DNA of 64,000 nucleotides from an uncultured Acetatifactor sp. Its GTDB lineage: Bacteria > Bacillota > Clostridia > Lachnospirales > Lachnospiraceae. The DNA lies in NCBI GenBank assembly GCA_910579755.1, contig CAJTVB010000003.1:152524-216523 (forward strand), written 5' to 3'. The notes beneath the pieces were generated by a model. That model did no database searches. It had not been told where the DNA came from and saw only the letters and a list, made by a program, of their open reading frames with translations. The stretch's first letter is position 1. The number at the start of each line of letters is the position of its first letter. Positions 1-8,799 of the stretch are shown here, piece after piece. A program made the position numbers and the translations under genes.

Positions 1-60
1 CAAAAATATTCCCGCAAAAAACAATGCGGACAGGCATCCCAGTCCAATAAATCTCTTCAT
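1..60 (-). CDS. N-terminal fragment of an exported or membrane protein (cut by window edge)
   Basis: Reading leftward from an ATG at 60, the first 20 residues are MKRF followed by a hydrophobic run (IGLGCLSALFFAGIFL), typical of a signal peptide or first membrane segment. A ribosome site (AGGGG) lies about 7 bases before the ATG. The rest is outside the window, so the function cannot be told. A lipobox-like LGC occurs at residues 7-9, but it is too close to the N-terminus to be convincing. Confidence 0.5.
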   Translation of the reverse strand, partial: MKRFIGLGCLSALFFAGIFL

Positions 61-112
61 ACTATACTACCCCTGTTTTTATTTGGTAACATAACATCCC
101 CTGACGATTGAT

Positions 113-220
113 TTAATTAAAAAAGTATGCTAAAGTAGGAATAATCATAGCAAGCACAAGTATCACGATAATGACCGCCGAAATGCGCTGCTTGTTCTTT
201 TTGTTACTAAAATTGAACAT
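113..220 (-). CDS. small single-pass membrane protein, 35 aa
   Basis: A 35-residue protein with a basic N-terminus (NKKNKQR) followed by one hydrophobic helix of about 19 residues and a short FFN tail, so it should sit in the cytoplasmic membrane with its N-terminus inside. The ATG at 220 is preceded by a purine-rich AGGCAGGGCGG stretch; the in-frame ATG at 241 has no ribosome site. It diverges from the gene at 277. The function is not recognised. Small proteins of this shape are common in Lachnospiraceae, but I cannot name a family. Confidence 0.55.
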   Translation of the reverse strand: MFNFSNKKNKQRISAVIIVILVLAMIIPTLAYFFN

Positions 221-276
221 ATCGCCGCCCTGCCTTTCCATAATCACACATAACAAACTCTGAAAGGATATTATAT

Positions 277-891
277 ATGACTTTTCCGGTTTTGGCAAGT
301 TTAATCATATTGACGTTGGTTATATCTATCAGCATCAAGCGACAAAGCAGAAAGCGGGAACGCGCAGAACGGGAATTCTGGGCCCGGGAGCACCGCTCCA
401 ACAATGTGCGCCGCAAATCTCTGGACGGACTGGACTATATCACCATTCCTCTGGAAACTTTTCCCACCCACCTTTTGCAGGAGGACCCGGTGGTTCTGGA
501 GTGCATCGGTATCATGGAATCCCTGACCTCCCGTAAAATTGTCAATTTTACCGGCTGGTCCAACACGGATCTGAAGCTGGAATATGGAACGGCAAATATC
601 ACCCTTTTGTCGGAATATGACCAGAATTTTACGGTTCTGGTGCGTACCCTGCAGAAATGGGCCGATGTTCTCATTGCTGCAGGACACATGGATGAAGCCG
701 CCGTGCTGATGGAATATGCAGTGAATATTCATACGGACATCAGCTCCACCTACTACCGGCTGGCCGAATACTGGATCTCTCAGGGCGATGCTTCCCGGAT
801 CCCCCAGCTGATCCAAACGGCAGAATCCTTGCGCTCCTCCAATGGAAACGTCATTGTACGCCATCTGAAGGATTCCTATCCTGATTTCTGA
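277..891 (+). CDS. membrane-anchored protein with TPR-like C-terminus, unknown function
   Basis: 204 residues. Residues 3-19 form one hydrophobic helix, followed by a strongly basic/acidic stretch (KRQSRKRERAEREF) and a soluble domain that probably faces the cytoplasm. The C-terminal 80 residues (WADVLIAAGHMDEAAVLMEYA and following) have the helix-turn-helix spacing of tetratricopeptide repeats, suggesting protein-protein contacts. A good ribosome site (GAAAGGA) precedes the ATG. It is monocistronic: a strong terminator follows within 55 bases. No catalytic motif is visible and no function is assigned. Confidence 0.75.
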   Translation: MTFPVLASLIILTLVISISIKRQSRKRERAEREFWAREHRSNNVRRKSLDGLDYITIPLETFPTHLLQEDPVVLECIGIMESLTSRKIVNFTGWSNTDLKLEYGTANITLLSEYDQNFTVLVRTLQKWADVLIAAGHMDEAAVLMEYAVNIHTDISSTYYRLAEYWISQGDASRIPQLIQTAESLRSSNGNVIVRHLKDSYPDF

Positions 892-943
892 CCGCCTGGG
901 AATGCTCTCCCGGTAAAAGCCGGCTATCCTAATGATATGCTGT

Positions 944-997
944 CCGGCCTCCAAACATTCCCGTTCTGACGGGAATCCTTCAGGAGGCCGGTTTTTT
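944..997 (+). terminator. rho-independent terminator
   Basis: Two nested stems: an outer CCGGCCTCC (944-952) pairing with GGAGGCCGG (983-991), and an inner ATTCCCGT/ACGGGAAT hairpin, followed by TTTTTT at 992-997. It ends the 277-891 gene; the T-run lies only on the + strand side. Confidence 0.9.
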
Positions 998-1052
998 ATG
1001 GATTTTTCAGGGACAAGGCCTCCGGAGTACGTCCCTCCCAAGATTCCGGCTT

Positions 1053-2933
1053 TCAAAGCCAGTCCTGACGCTCTTCCGTAAAACTCAGGAATCTTACAGA
1101 CGCATGACCTTTCACAGGGTCTTTGTGACTGTAGTCAAACAATACATATCTCACATCCCCTGCCGTTTCTCCAGTCTCACGACCCGTGTCCTGCAGGCAT
1201 TCCGTCAGCCGATCCCACGCTTCCACGGAAAAAGGCTCCAAATGGGTCAGTCTGCCAAGCTGTCTCCCATCACAGTCTTTATACTGTGGAAGATAGCAGC
1301 GCTCCCTCTCTTCCTGCCTGTAAAACCAACGTATGCTTTTCTGAAAGGGCCCCAGCTCCCGGGCAAATTCCGGACGGCTTTTCAGGTTTTCCCGCAGATA
1401 CAGATCGCAGGTTAAAAGCTCTTTGCAGACCGGCAGGCGTCTATGGTCATATTTTTCTGCAAATTCCAGCAAAATCTCATAGCGCCTCACCCGGGCAGGG
1501 TGGTTTATATCATAACCCTTTTCCTTATAAAAATCCGCCAACGCCTCATACATGGCAAAGGGGCCGGAAAACCTTTCCTCCAGAAACGGAAGCGTACAGG
1601 TATACTGGCCGCTGTTGTAATAGACCTCTACCATTTCCTCCACACCTTTGAGCCTGATCACGTCCTGAAACCTGAGCCAGCTTGTATAAAGCACCTCATA
1701 GGGCGGCTCCTCCAGGCAGCAAATTCCAAACTCTCCGGCCCTGTCATACATCTCCGATCCCTTCAGCACCTTCAAAAATCCCAGCTGCAGCTGCTCCGGC
1801 TTCATCCGATATACCCGGTCAAAGGAATTTCGAAAACTTTCATAATCCTCATAGGGCAGTCCGGCGATCAAATCCAAATGCCGATGCACATTTCCTCCCC
1901 GCCCCAGAGCCGCCACATTTTTCTCCAGCTTATCCAAATCCGTAAACCGCCGAACCGCCTTCAGGGTTTCCAGGTTCATGGACTGAACCCCGATCTCCAG
2001 CTGAATCAGTCCGGGACGGGACAAGCTTAACAGACGGATCTCCTCCTCCGAGAGAATATCCGCCGAAATTTCAAAGTGAAAATTTGTGACGCCATTGTCA
2101 TGTTCCACAATATACTTCCAGATCTCCATAGCGTGGTCGTGGCAGCAGTTGAAGGTTCTGTCCGTAAACTTAACCTGTTTAACGCCCTGATCAAGGAAAG
2201 CCTGCAATTCCCGTTTTACTGCGGAAGTATCCTTCAGTCTCACCATTTTATCCAGAGAGGACAAACAGTAGCTGCACCGATAAGGACAGCCCCTGCTGGA
2301 TTCATAATAAATGATTTTATTCTCAAAGGGCGCCATATTTTCATAAAGGAATGGAAGGCCGCTGAGGTCCAGCAAGGGCCGGGAAGGCGTAGGCCCCGAT
2401 CTGAGAAGCAGCCCCGAAATGCCCCGAAGATCATCATCGCTTTCCGAAATCTGCTTCTGAGACACTTGGGTATTCTCCCACTTATTCAAATAATGCTTTA
2501 ACAGCTCTCGAAAGGTTGCCTCCCCTTCTCCTGTCATAATGCCCGTAAGCTTAGGATATCGCTCCAACAGCTCTTTTCCGTTACAGGAGGCTTCCGGCCC
2601 GCCCAGCCAGATATCTGTTTCGGGCAAAAGCTTGGGGAGCTCTGCTGCCAGCTCCCCAATCAATCTGCGGTTCCAAATATAGCAGGAAAATCCCACTACA
2701 TCCGGTTTCCTCATATAAATGTCCGTCAGAATATCCTGCATGGGCTGATTGATGGTATATTCCGCCAATTCCACATACTCCTGCAGCTCCTGCCCCGCAT
2801 AAACCTTCAAACTGTAAATGGCAGGATTGGAATGAATATATTTTGCGTTGACCGCCGCCAGCAAAAACCGGCGGCCAGCGGCCTCCCTTTCAGGCTCAAG
2901 TCCAGGAATCATACCCTTCTCCTCATCCATCAT
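1053..2933 (-). CDS. B12-binding radical SAM protein (DUF4080-like)
   Basis: About 626 residues. The N-terminal third is a cobalamin-binding Rossmann-type domain (VGFSCYIWNRR, WLGGPEAS). The radical SAM core follows with GCPYRCSYC at about residues 215-223; three cysteines in CxxxCxxC spacing bind the 4Fe-4S cluster that cleaves S-adenosylmethionine. A family-specific C-terminal region of about 200 residues follows. It lacks the partner-binding His of classic methionine-synthase B12 domains as far as I can see. Substrate unknown. It is last in the galK-galT operon, starting just after the galT stop. ATG 2933 has GGAG ten bases upstream; ATG 2912 has an even better site (GAGGAGAAGGGT) and would remove seven residues. 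Confidence 0.88.
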   Translation of the reverse strand: MMDEEKGMIPGLEPEREAAGRRFLLAAVNAKYIHSNPAIYSLKVYAGQELQEYVELAEYTINQPMQDILTDIYMRKPDVVGFSCYIWNRRLIGELAAELPKLLPETDIWLGGPEASCNGKELLERYPKLTGIMTGEGEATFRELLKHYLNKWENTQVSQKQISESDDDLRGISGLLLRSGPTPSRPLLDLSGLPFLYENMAPFENKIIYYESSRGCPYRCSYCLSSLDKMVRLKDTSAVKRELQAFLDQGVKQVKFTDRTFNCCHDHAMEIWKYIVEHDNGVTNFHFEISADILSEEEIRLLSLSRPGLIQLEIGVQSMNLETLKAVRRFTDLDKLEKNVAALGRGGNVHRHLDLIAGLPYEDYESFRNSFDRVYRMKPEQLQLGFLKVLKGSEMYDRAGEFGICCLEEPPYEVLYTSWLRFQDVIRLKGVEEMVEVYYNSGQYTCTLPFLEERFSGPFAMYEALADFYKEKGYDINHPARVRRYEILLEFAEKYDHRRLPVCKELLTCDLYLRENLKSRPEFARELGPFQKSIRWFYRQEERERCYLPQYKDCDGRQLGRLTHLEPFSVEAWDRLTECLQDTGRETGETAGDVRYVLFDYSHKDPVKGHASVRFLSFTEERQDWL

Positions 2934-2959
2934 ACTTGCTCGGCTCCATAGATGACCTC

Positions 2960-4498
2960 TCAAAGACTTTCAATAAAACGGTCAAAGGCTTTTTGCCCCT
3001 CCGGCGTCCTCTTGTATACACCGGCATCCTCCAGAACCTCCATAAACACCAGGCCGATCTCTTTTTGGATAATTTCGTCGATATTGGATGCATCGATTCT
3101 TTCATATTTGGCAGAAAACTCTTCCACCCAATCTGCATGCTTCGCCAGCTCTTCGTCCCCGCGCAGATCACTTCCCGAAAGAACAGCCTCCTTCAGCCGG
3201 GCCATTTCATTCTTCAGCCGGGCGGGAAGCACCGCAAGGCCCATAACCTCGATCAAACCGATATTTTCCTTTTTAATATGGTGCAGCTTTGCATGGGGAT
3301 GATAAACTCCCAAAGGATGCTCCTGAGTGGTAATATTGTTGCGAAGCACCAGATCCAGCTCGTACCGGTCCCCTCTTTTCCTGGCAATGGGGGTAATGGT
3401 ATTGTGGGGCTCCCCCTCCGTATAGGCGTAGACAAAAGCCTCCGGATCCGTATATTCCCGCCATTTGGCCAGAATCCTATCCGCCAGGGCAATGATCCGG
3501 TCCGCATCCTCTCCGGAGAGACGGATCACGGACATGGGCCAGTTCACTACCCCTGCATCCACATCCTGGAAGCCTGTTACATGAAAGCTTCTCTCTGCCT
3601 GGGCTCTGGCCATGGCAAACTCATAGTGTCCCCCCTGAAAATGGTCATGGCTTAAGATGGAGCCTCCCACAATGGGCAGATCGGCGTTGGAACCCACAAA
3701 ATAATGGGGAAACTGCTTCACAAAATCAAAAAGCTTGGCGAAGCAGGCATGATCAATCTTCATGGGCACATGCTGGTAATTAAATACAATACAATGCTCA
3801 TTGTAATACACATAGGGCGAATACTGGAATCCCCACTGACTTCCCGCTATGGTCACAGGAATGATCCTGTGATTCTGTCTGGCCGGATGATTCAAACGGC
3901 CTGCATATCCTTCGTTTTCCCGGCACAGCAGACATTTGGGATAACCGGACTGCTTCGCGTTCTTTGCCGCGGCGATGGCCTTGGGATCCTTCTCCGGTTT
4001 GGAAAGGTTGATGGTAATATCCAAATCTCCGTACTTTGTGGGCGCGATCCATTTCATATCCCTGCGGATTCGATACCTTCGGATATAATCCGAATCCTGA
4101 CTGAGCTTATAATAATAATCCGTTGCCGCCTCCGGGGATTCGGTTTCATATAATTCATGGAATCTGCGGATCACCTCGCTGGGCCTGGGCATCAGCATTC
4201 CCATAATCTTTGTGTCAAACAGATCCCTGTATGTAACGCTGTCTTCCTTCAGGATGCCCTTTTCATATGCGTAGCTGCACATGCAGTTAAGGACCTCCTC
4301 CAGCTCCTCCGCTTCCATGGCTGTCGTTCCTTGTTCATCCTGTTGTCCGCCCTGTTCTTCGTCCTGCAGCTCCTCCAGGCCAAAAAGCTCCAGAAGCCTG
4401 TTGGTGGTATAGACCACATCCTCCCGGGGCACAAGGCCGGTGCCCACTCCATAGGAAATTAACTTTCTGATATCTGACTGAATCCTTTCCATAGCCAC
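2960..4498 (-). CDS. galT: UDP-glucose--hexose-1-phosphate uridylyltransferase, class II
   Basis: 512 residues, the length of the Firmicutes class II GalT. It exchanges UMP between UDP-glucose and galactose-1-phosphate in the cytoplasmic Leloir pathway. The active-site region ILSHDHFQGG is visible, with the surrounding QWGFQYSPYVYYNEHC and NTITPIARKRG blocks of this family. It starts with GTG at 4498, preceded by AAGGAGAGGGC; an ATG two codons later is less well spaced. It is 90 bases downstream of galK on the same strand and ends next to the radical SAM gene, so the three are probably co-transcribed. No epimerase gene (galE) is seen here. Confidence 0.96.
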   Translation of the reverse strand: MAMERIQSDIRKLISYGVGTGLVPREDVVYTTNRLLELFGLEELQDEEQGGQQDEQGTTAMEAEELEEVLNCMCSYAYEKGILKEDSVTYRDLFDTKIMGMLMPRPSEVIRRFHELYETESPEAATDYYYKLSQDSDYIRRYRIRRDMKWIAPTKYGDLDITINLSKPEKDPKAIAAAKNAKQSGYPKCLLCRENEGYAGRLNHPARQNHRIIPVTIAGSQWGFQYSPYVYYNEHCIVFNYQHVPMKIDHACFAKLFDFVKQFPHYFVGSNADLPIVGGSILSHDHFQGGHYEFAMARAQAERSFHVTGFQDVDAGVVNWPMSVIRLSGEDADRIIALADRILAKWREYTDPEAFVYAYTEGEPHNTITPIARKRGDRYELDLVLRNNITTQEHPLGVYHPHAKLHHIKKENIGLIEVMGLAVLPARLKNEMARLKEAVLSGSDLRGDEELAKHADWVEEFSAKYERIDASNIDEIIQKEIGLVFMEVLEDAGVYKRTPEGQKAFDRFIESL

Positions 4499-4588
4499 GC
4501 CCTCTCCTTTATGACACTCTGCACTCTAATACCGGTAAAGTCCGCACTCTCATCGGCCCTGCTCATTGTCGGTGGGAGTCAATGGGCT

Positions 4589-5752
4589 CTACAGCGCCCG
4601 GGGACCGTCACCGATCTCCACCACGTAGAAATCCGCATCATATCCGATTCTCTCCCGGTACGCGCTTCCCACCTTTTCAATAAATCCGTCGATGGCTTCA
4701 TCCTTCACGATGCTGACTGTACAGCCGCCAAACCCTGCGCCGGTCATACGGGACCCGATAACCCCCGGTACCTTCCAGGCTTCCTCCACCAAAGTATCCA
4801 GCTCCAGGCCCGTCACCTCATAATCGTCCCGCAGAGATACATGGGAAGCATTCATCAGCTGTCCAAACAGCTTCACGTCGTTGGCCTTCAGCGCATCCAC
4901 CGCCCGAACCGTCCTCTGATTCTCATAAACCGCATGCCGGGCACGCTTTCTGCGAATATCATCCTCTATGGCAGACTGGTACTTTTCAAAGGCTTCCTCG
5001 TCCAGATCCCCCAGAGTACTGATCTGCGTCACCTTCTGCAGCTCCGCAAGCGCCGTCTCACACTCGCTGCGGCGTTCATTGTATTTGGAGTCCCCCAGCC
5101 CGCGCTTTTTGTTGCTGCTGGCAATGACAATTTTTGCCCCCTCCAAAACCATGGGCGCATATTCAAAGGACAAATCTGCCGTGTCCAGGAAAATAGCATG
5201 GTCCTTTTTCCCCATGGCAATGGCAAACTGATCCATAATACCACAATTTACCTTGTTGAAATTATTCTCTGAAAACTGACCGATCAGCGCCAGCTCCTGA
5301 TTACTCACATCAAAACCGAAAAAATCCCGCAGAATAAATCCGGTCAGCACCTCCACGGAAGCGGAGGAGGAAAGCCCGGAACCATTGGGGATATTGCCGT
5401 TCAGCAAAAGATCCATTCCAAAAGGCACCTTCATCCCCTTCTCCCCAAAGGCCCACATAACCCCCTTGGGATAATTGGTCCAGCGCGCCTCCTCGGAAGG
5501 CACCAGATCCTCCAGAGTAGACTCGATTACACCCAGCTTTTCAAAATTCATGGAATAAAAACGAAGCCTGTTATCGTCTCTCCTCCGGGCTGCTCCATAA
5601 GTGCCTATGGTCAAAGCACAGGGAAAAACATGCCCGCCGTTATAGTCAGTATGTTCACCGATCAGATTCACCCTCCCCGGTGCAAAATAGGCTTTCGCCC
5701 CATCCGCATCTCCAAAAACCTCTGCAAATTTTTTTAAAATAATATCCTTCAT
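4589..5752 (-). CDS. galK: galactokinase
   Basis: 387 residues of the GHMP kinase superfamily; phosphorylates galactose at O1 with ATP, the first step of the Leloir pathway. The galactokinase signature GRVNLIGEHTDY is at residues 26-37, the ATP-binding loop IPNGSGLSSSAS at 121-132, and the catalytic Asp is in GIMDQF (Asp174). The C-terminal GHMP motif TGAGFGGCTV is present. ATG 5752 follows a GGAGAGGG ribosome site. It is first in the operon with galT. The leader (5753-5885) shows no regulator site that I can defend. Confidence 0.97.
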   Translation of the reverse strand: MKDIILKKFAEVFGDADGAKAYFAPGRVNLIGEHTDYNGGHVFPCALTIGTYGAARRRDDNRLRFYSMNFEKLGVIESTLEDLVPSEEARWTNYPKGVMWAFGEKGMKVPFGMDLLLNGNIPNGSGLSSSASVEVLTGFILRDFFGFDVSNQELALIGQFSENNFNKVNCGIMDQFAIAMGKKDHAIFLDTADLSFEYAPMVLEGAKIVIASSNKKRGLGDSKYNERRSECETALAELQKVTQISTLGDLDEEAFEKYQSAIEDDIRRKRARHAVYENQRTVRAVDALKANDVKLFGQLMNASHVSLRDDYEVTGLELDTLVEEAWKVPGVIGSRMTGAGFGGCTVSIVKDEAIDGFIEKVGSAYRERIGYDADFYVVEIGDGPRAL

Positions 5753-5885
5753 ACCCTCTCCATTCCGCGCAATGCAATCCGCCTGCGCAACTATCCGTCC
5801 ACATTTCCAAGGTAGCTACATTATACAGAAAAACCAAATACATTACCACACCCATTTGTTTTTAGAACCTGTCAAAATGTTACCA

Positions 5886-6047
5886 CCAGTTCACACGTTG
5901 CCGGCGGTGGACACAAAATGCATGCTCGCATGCGATTTTGTGCCTGCTGCCGGCAACGAAGGGAGCGCCATTTTATGAGCAAAGATAGCCGCGCAGCGGC
6001 GGAGAGTGCCGCAGGCACGCCTTTGCGAATGGCGCGGTGTGAACTGG
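5886..6047. repeat. multibranched palindromic element, 162 bp
   Basis: This fills most of the 341-base gap upstream of galK. The outer stem CCAGTTCACAC (5886-5896) pairs perfectly with GTGTGAACTGG (6037-6047). Inside are two arms. Arm 1 is closed by GTTGCCGGC (5897-5905) and GCCGGCAAC (5949-5957), with an inner CACAAAAT/ATTTTGTG stem. Arm 2 is closed by GCGCCATT (5965-5972) and AATGGCGC (6028-6035), then GCAAAG/CTTTGC, and ends in two small hairpins (GCCGC-GCGGC, GTGCC-GGCAC). It could be a non-autonomous mobile repeat, a structured RNA or a barrier element; no T-run follows. A similar element is at 29999-30142. Confidence 0.7.
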
Positions 6048-6093
6048 CAGGGAGCGGCAGGGAACGCCTTAGGCACAAAAAGTACATGGGAAG

Positions 6094-6745
6094 TTATGTT
6101 GCAGAAGATAGTTCTTTCTTTTTTGCATTCAATATCTTGCGTAACTCCTTTTTTCTGACATCTAAACTCTCATCTTTGATGTGCCTTAACGCGCTGAGAT
6201 ACAGGCGGACAGACTCCCCGTCATCCACTTGGGCATAGATCTCTTTGAGAATGCCGAATAACTCGTCATCGGCGATGACGCAGGCGAGCATGTTGTATTG
6301 GTTCATTATGGATACCCTATGGATGGCTGCGTAAAAGACCTCTCCCACATAACCCGGATCGTCCGCAAACAGCTCCCTCTGCTTCCCCAGCCAATAGAGC
6401 AGCATAGTAGTGTCGTTGTGCTCCGCCGCCACGATTGCGGGGTTCTTGAAAGGTTTGGAAATCAGGGGCGACAGGTTCCGCTCGATCTCAACACCCCACT
6501 CAAGAAGCTGATCTGCCTGCTGGGGAGAACCGGCCACACCCAGTGCGTTCCCATGGATCATGCTCGCTTCACAGGTCCAATGAATATCGGCCCCCATCTC
6601 GCTGAGGGCTTTCGCAATGGAAAAGCGATCCCAGAGCACCGCATCAAGGTTTGTTGCTGTAACGTCCTTTTTAACCCGCGTCAGGGCAGCATTCCAACAT
6701 CTCCATTACGATCAAATGTGTATTTGCACGTTTTTTCGGAGTCAT
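6094..6745 (-). pseudogene. ankyrin-like protein gene with a frameshift near its 5' end
   Basis: The long frame (6094-6639 and open upstream to 6705) encodes a helical-repeat protein with ankyrin-like units (ALSEMGADIHW, LLEWGVEIE). It has no good start of its own: the first usable codon is a GTG in the middle of a repeat. A start with a good ribosome site (GGGAG, five bases) is at 6745 in another frame and reads MTPKKRANTHLIVMEMLE before a stop at 6671. The shift therefore lies between 6673 and 6705 and one base appears to be missing. Intact, it would be about 215 residues. Either a real pseudogene or a sequencing error; proteins of this kind are usually of unknown function. Confidence 0.65.
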
Positions 6746-6797
6746 TATACTCCCAATGATGAACAGAGTCAATATCCGCAATCTTGACGGTTACGTC

Positions 6798-7928
6798 TCA
6801 CCGATCCACCTGATGTCTGCACCAGCCCCGGGCGCCCCATCCTGCTGCCAGCAGTGCCGCAGCCAGGGCCAGGCCCGTCAGAAACCGTCTTCCCGACAAA
6901 GGAGACTCCAGCACCATTCCCGCATATGTCAACGGCATACTATAAACAATATAATGAACCAGTCGATTTACAAACACCATGGGAAGCTGATCCAAAATAA
7001 TTCTTACTGCGGCAAAGGGTCCCAGGTACAAAAGCAGCGACCACATCAGCGTTGAAAAGGTCTGCCTGGCTCTGGCAGAAAGTCCCAGAACCATCCATGT
7101 CAAAAAAATTACAGAAAACCAGCCGCAAAAATGCATCAGCGTCAGTGTCTTCCATAGGGGAACCGCCTCTTCTCCCCAGACAACAAAACTTCCTGTAAGG
7201 CCGCTGCTTACCGCCAGACCCCCGGCGCCGTAGAAAATCAACCGCTGAATCAGAAGGATTCCCATAATCAGCCAATAATATAAAGAAGAATATATTGTTC
7301 CGGCCAAAATCCGGGTCAGCCACAGCCCCATTCTTCCCTTTGCCGCAGGAAGCAGTACATCCGCCGTATGGCAGACATAATCCTCCGAAAACGTAGGAGA
7401 GAGCGACACGATAATCACAATACAGACAAGTACAAATGCCACAAAAAACTTGTCCCAATACCAGTTCCATCCCTCACCCGTGTAACCAAAAATATATTCT
7501 CCCTGCAGCATCTTATTTTCCGACAGATCCTCCTGCAAAACATATGTAATTTCTCCCTGTTCCCCTCTTTCCTCCCGACAGAACAGCCGAGTCACAAAAC
7601 GATTGCAGAAATTGTCGTTTTTACCGATCTTTGCCAGCGTCTCCAGATTTTCCCGGGATGTATCCCTGTTCTGATAAATCATAGAGGGGCCATATCTATT
7701 CCAGATTTCCCTTACGGTTTCCTCCGTCAGGGTCCCCGCAAACTCCTCTGCAATCTCCTGATCCCGGGTAATTGCCTCTCCTCCCTGATATACCCGGCCC
7801 TCGTCTACAACTCCCTCCTCCCACACAGAAATTCCTCCATATAAGAAAATCACAAACAATATGGGAATAAGCATGCCGGCCAACACCGTTTTCCTGGAAA
7901 AAATCCGATATAATTCCGCCTTAAGCAT
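6798..7928 (-). CDS. ABC transporter permease
   Basis: 376 residues counted from the ATG at 7928, which sits 4 bases after the ATPase stop. The frame is open further upstream, but only inside the ATPase gene. There is one N-terminal membrane helix (GMLIPILFVIFLYGG), a large outside domain of about 150 residues, then five or more helices in the C-terminal half, the ABC2-type permease pattern. It would form the channel for the ATPase at 7933-8799. Substrate unknown; antimicrobial peptide or lipid export is typical for sigma-controlled pairs of this kind, but this is inference only. Confidence 0.82.
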   Translation of the reverse strand: MLKAELYRIFSRKTVLAGMLIPILFVIFLYGGISVWEEGVVDEGRVYQGGEAITRDQEIAEEFAGTLTEETVREIWNRYGPSMIYQNRDTSRENLETLAKIGKNDNFCNRFVTRLFCREERGEQGEITYVLQEDLSENKMLQGEYIFGYTGEGWNWYWDKFFVAFVLVCIVIIVSLSPTFSEDYVCHTADVLLPAAKGRMGLWLTRILAGTIYSSLYYWLIMGILLIQRLIFYGAGGLAVSSGLTGSFVVWGEEAVPLWKTLTLMHFCGWFSVIFLTWMVLGLSARARQTFSTLMWSLLLYLGPFAAVRIILDQLPMVFVNRLVHYIVYSMPLTYAGMVLESPLSGRRFLTGLALAAALLAAGWGARGWCRHQVDR

Positions 7929-7932
7929 ATAT

Positions 7933-8799
7933 TTATACCTCCCTGAAATAGTAGAGATAAACATCCTCCAGATCCGGGTCCACAGGCTTTGCCCCCGGTC
8001 CGGGGCATTCCTCCGCCACAATGCGCAGCCTGACGCCATGATCTGTATTCCTGAGATTACTCACGGAATAATGGGCCTGATAGTTTTCCGTTTCCTCCGG
8101 CCTGACACAGCAGTCCCATACCCTTCCTCTCACCTGGGCCGCCAGCCATTCCATACTTCCGGTTTTGATCAGTTCCCCTCCCTTCATCAGCAGGATTTCA
8201 TCGGCAATATATTCCACATCCGACACAATATGGGTGGAAAGCAGAATAATACGATCTCTGGACAGTTCACTGATAATGTTCCGAAACCGTATACGTTCCT
8301 TTGGATCCAATCCGGAGGTGGGCTCATCCAGCACCAATATCTCTGGATCATTCAGCAAAGCCTGGGCAATTCCAAGCCGCCGGATCATGCCTCCCGAAAA
8401 GGTCTTAAGGCGGCTGTTCTGCTCCTGTTCAAGGCCCACCAGCTTCAGCAGCTCCTCCGCCTTTTCCACCGCCAGCTCTTTCGGAATAGCCTTCAGCGCC
8501 GCCATGTACAATAAAAATTTTCTGGCCGTAAATTCGGGATAGTAGCCGAATTCCTGGGGCAGATAGCCTAACAGTCTGCGGTATTGGGCCCCCATCCGGT
8601 CCACACTGTCACCGCTGCATCGGATCTCACCATCGGAAGGCTCCAGCAGGCTGCAGATCATTCTGAGTAAAGTAGTTTTTCCCGCGCCGTTTTCTCCCAA
8701 AAGTCCGTATACACCCTTTCTGAACTCATAGGAAACATGGTCCACCGCAATTTTTCTACCATACTTTTTTGTAATTTTATTTAACGTCAGTTCCAGCAT
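7933..8799 (-). CDS. ABC transporter ATP-binding protein
   Basis: 288 residues. Walker A GENGAGKT at about 35-42, signature FSGGM, Walker B ILVLDEPTSGLDP and switch His in LLSTHIVSD are all present, so it should hydrolyse ATP. The family is the CcmA/NatA-like exporter ATPases. Its start overlaps the end of the membrane protein gene at 8787 by 13 bases and its stop is 4 bases from the permease start, so translation is coupled. Its partner is the permease at 6798-7928. Confidence 0.93.
   Translation of the reverse strand: MLELTLNKITKKYGRKIAVDHVSYEFRKGVYGLLGENGAGKTTLLRMICSLLEPSDGEIRCSGDSVDRMGAQYRRLLGYLPQEFGYYPEFTARKFLLYMAALKAIPKELAVEKAEELLKLVGLEQEQNSRLKTFSGGMIRRLGIAQALLNDPEILVLDEPTSGLDPKERIRFRNIISELSRDRIILLSTHIVSDVEYIADEILLMKGGELIKTGSMEWLAAQVRGRVWDCCVRPEETENYQAHYSVSNLRNTDHGVRLRIVAEECPGPGAKPVDPDLEDVYLYYFREV

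Noticed and set aside
301..1056. 251-codon open frame on the minus strand
   Set aside because: It covers the 277-891 gene and its terminator in reverse and has no protein-like pattern.
5886..6047. Rho-independent terminator for galK region
   Set aside because: There is no T-run, it lies upstream of galK, and the size is far beyond a terminator.
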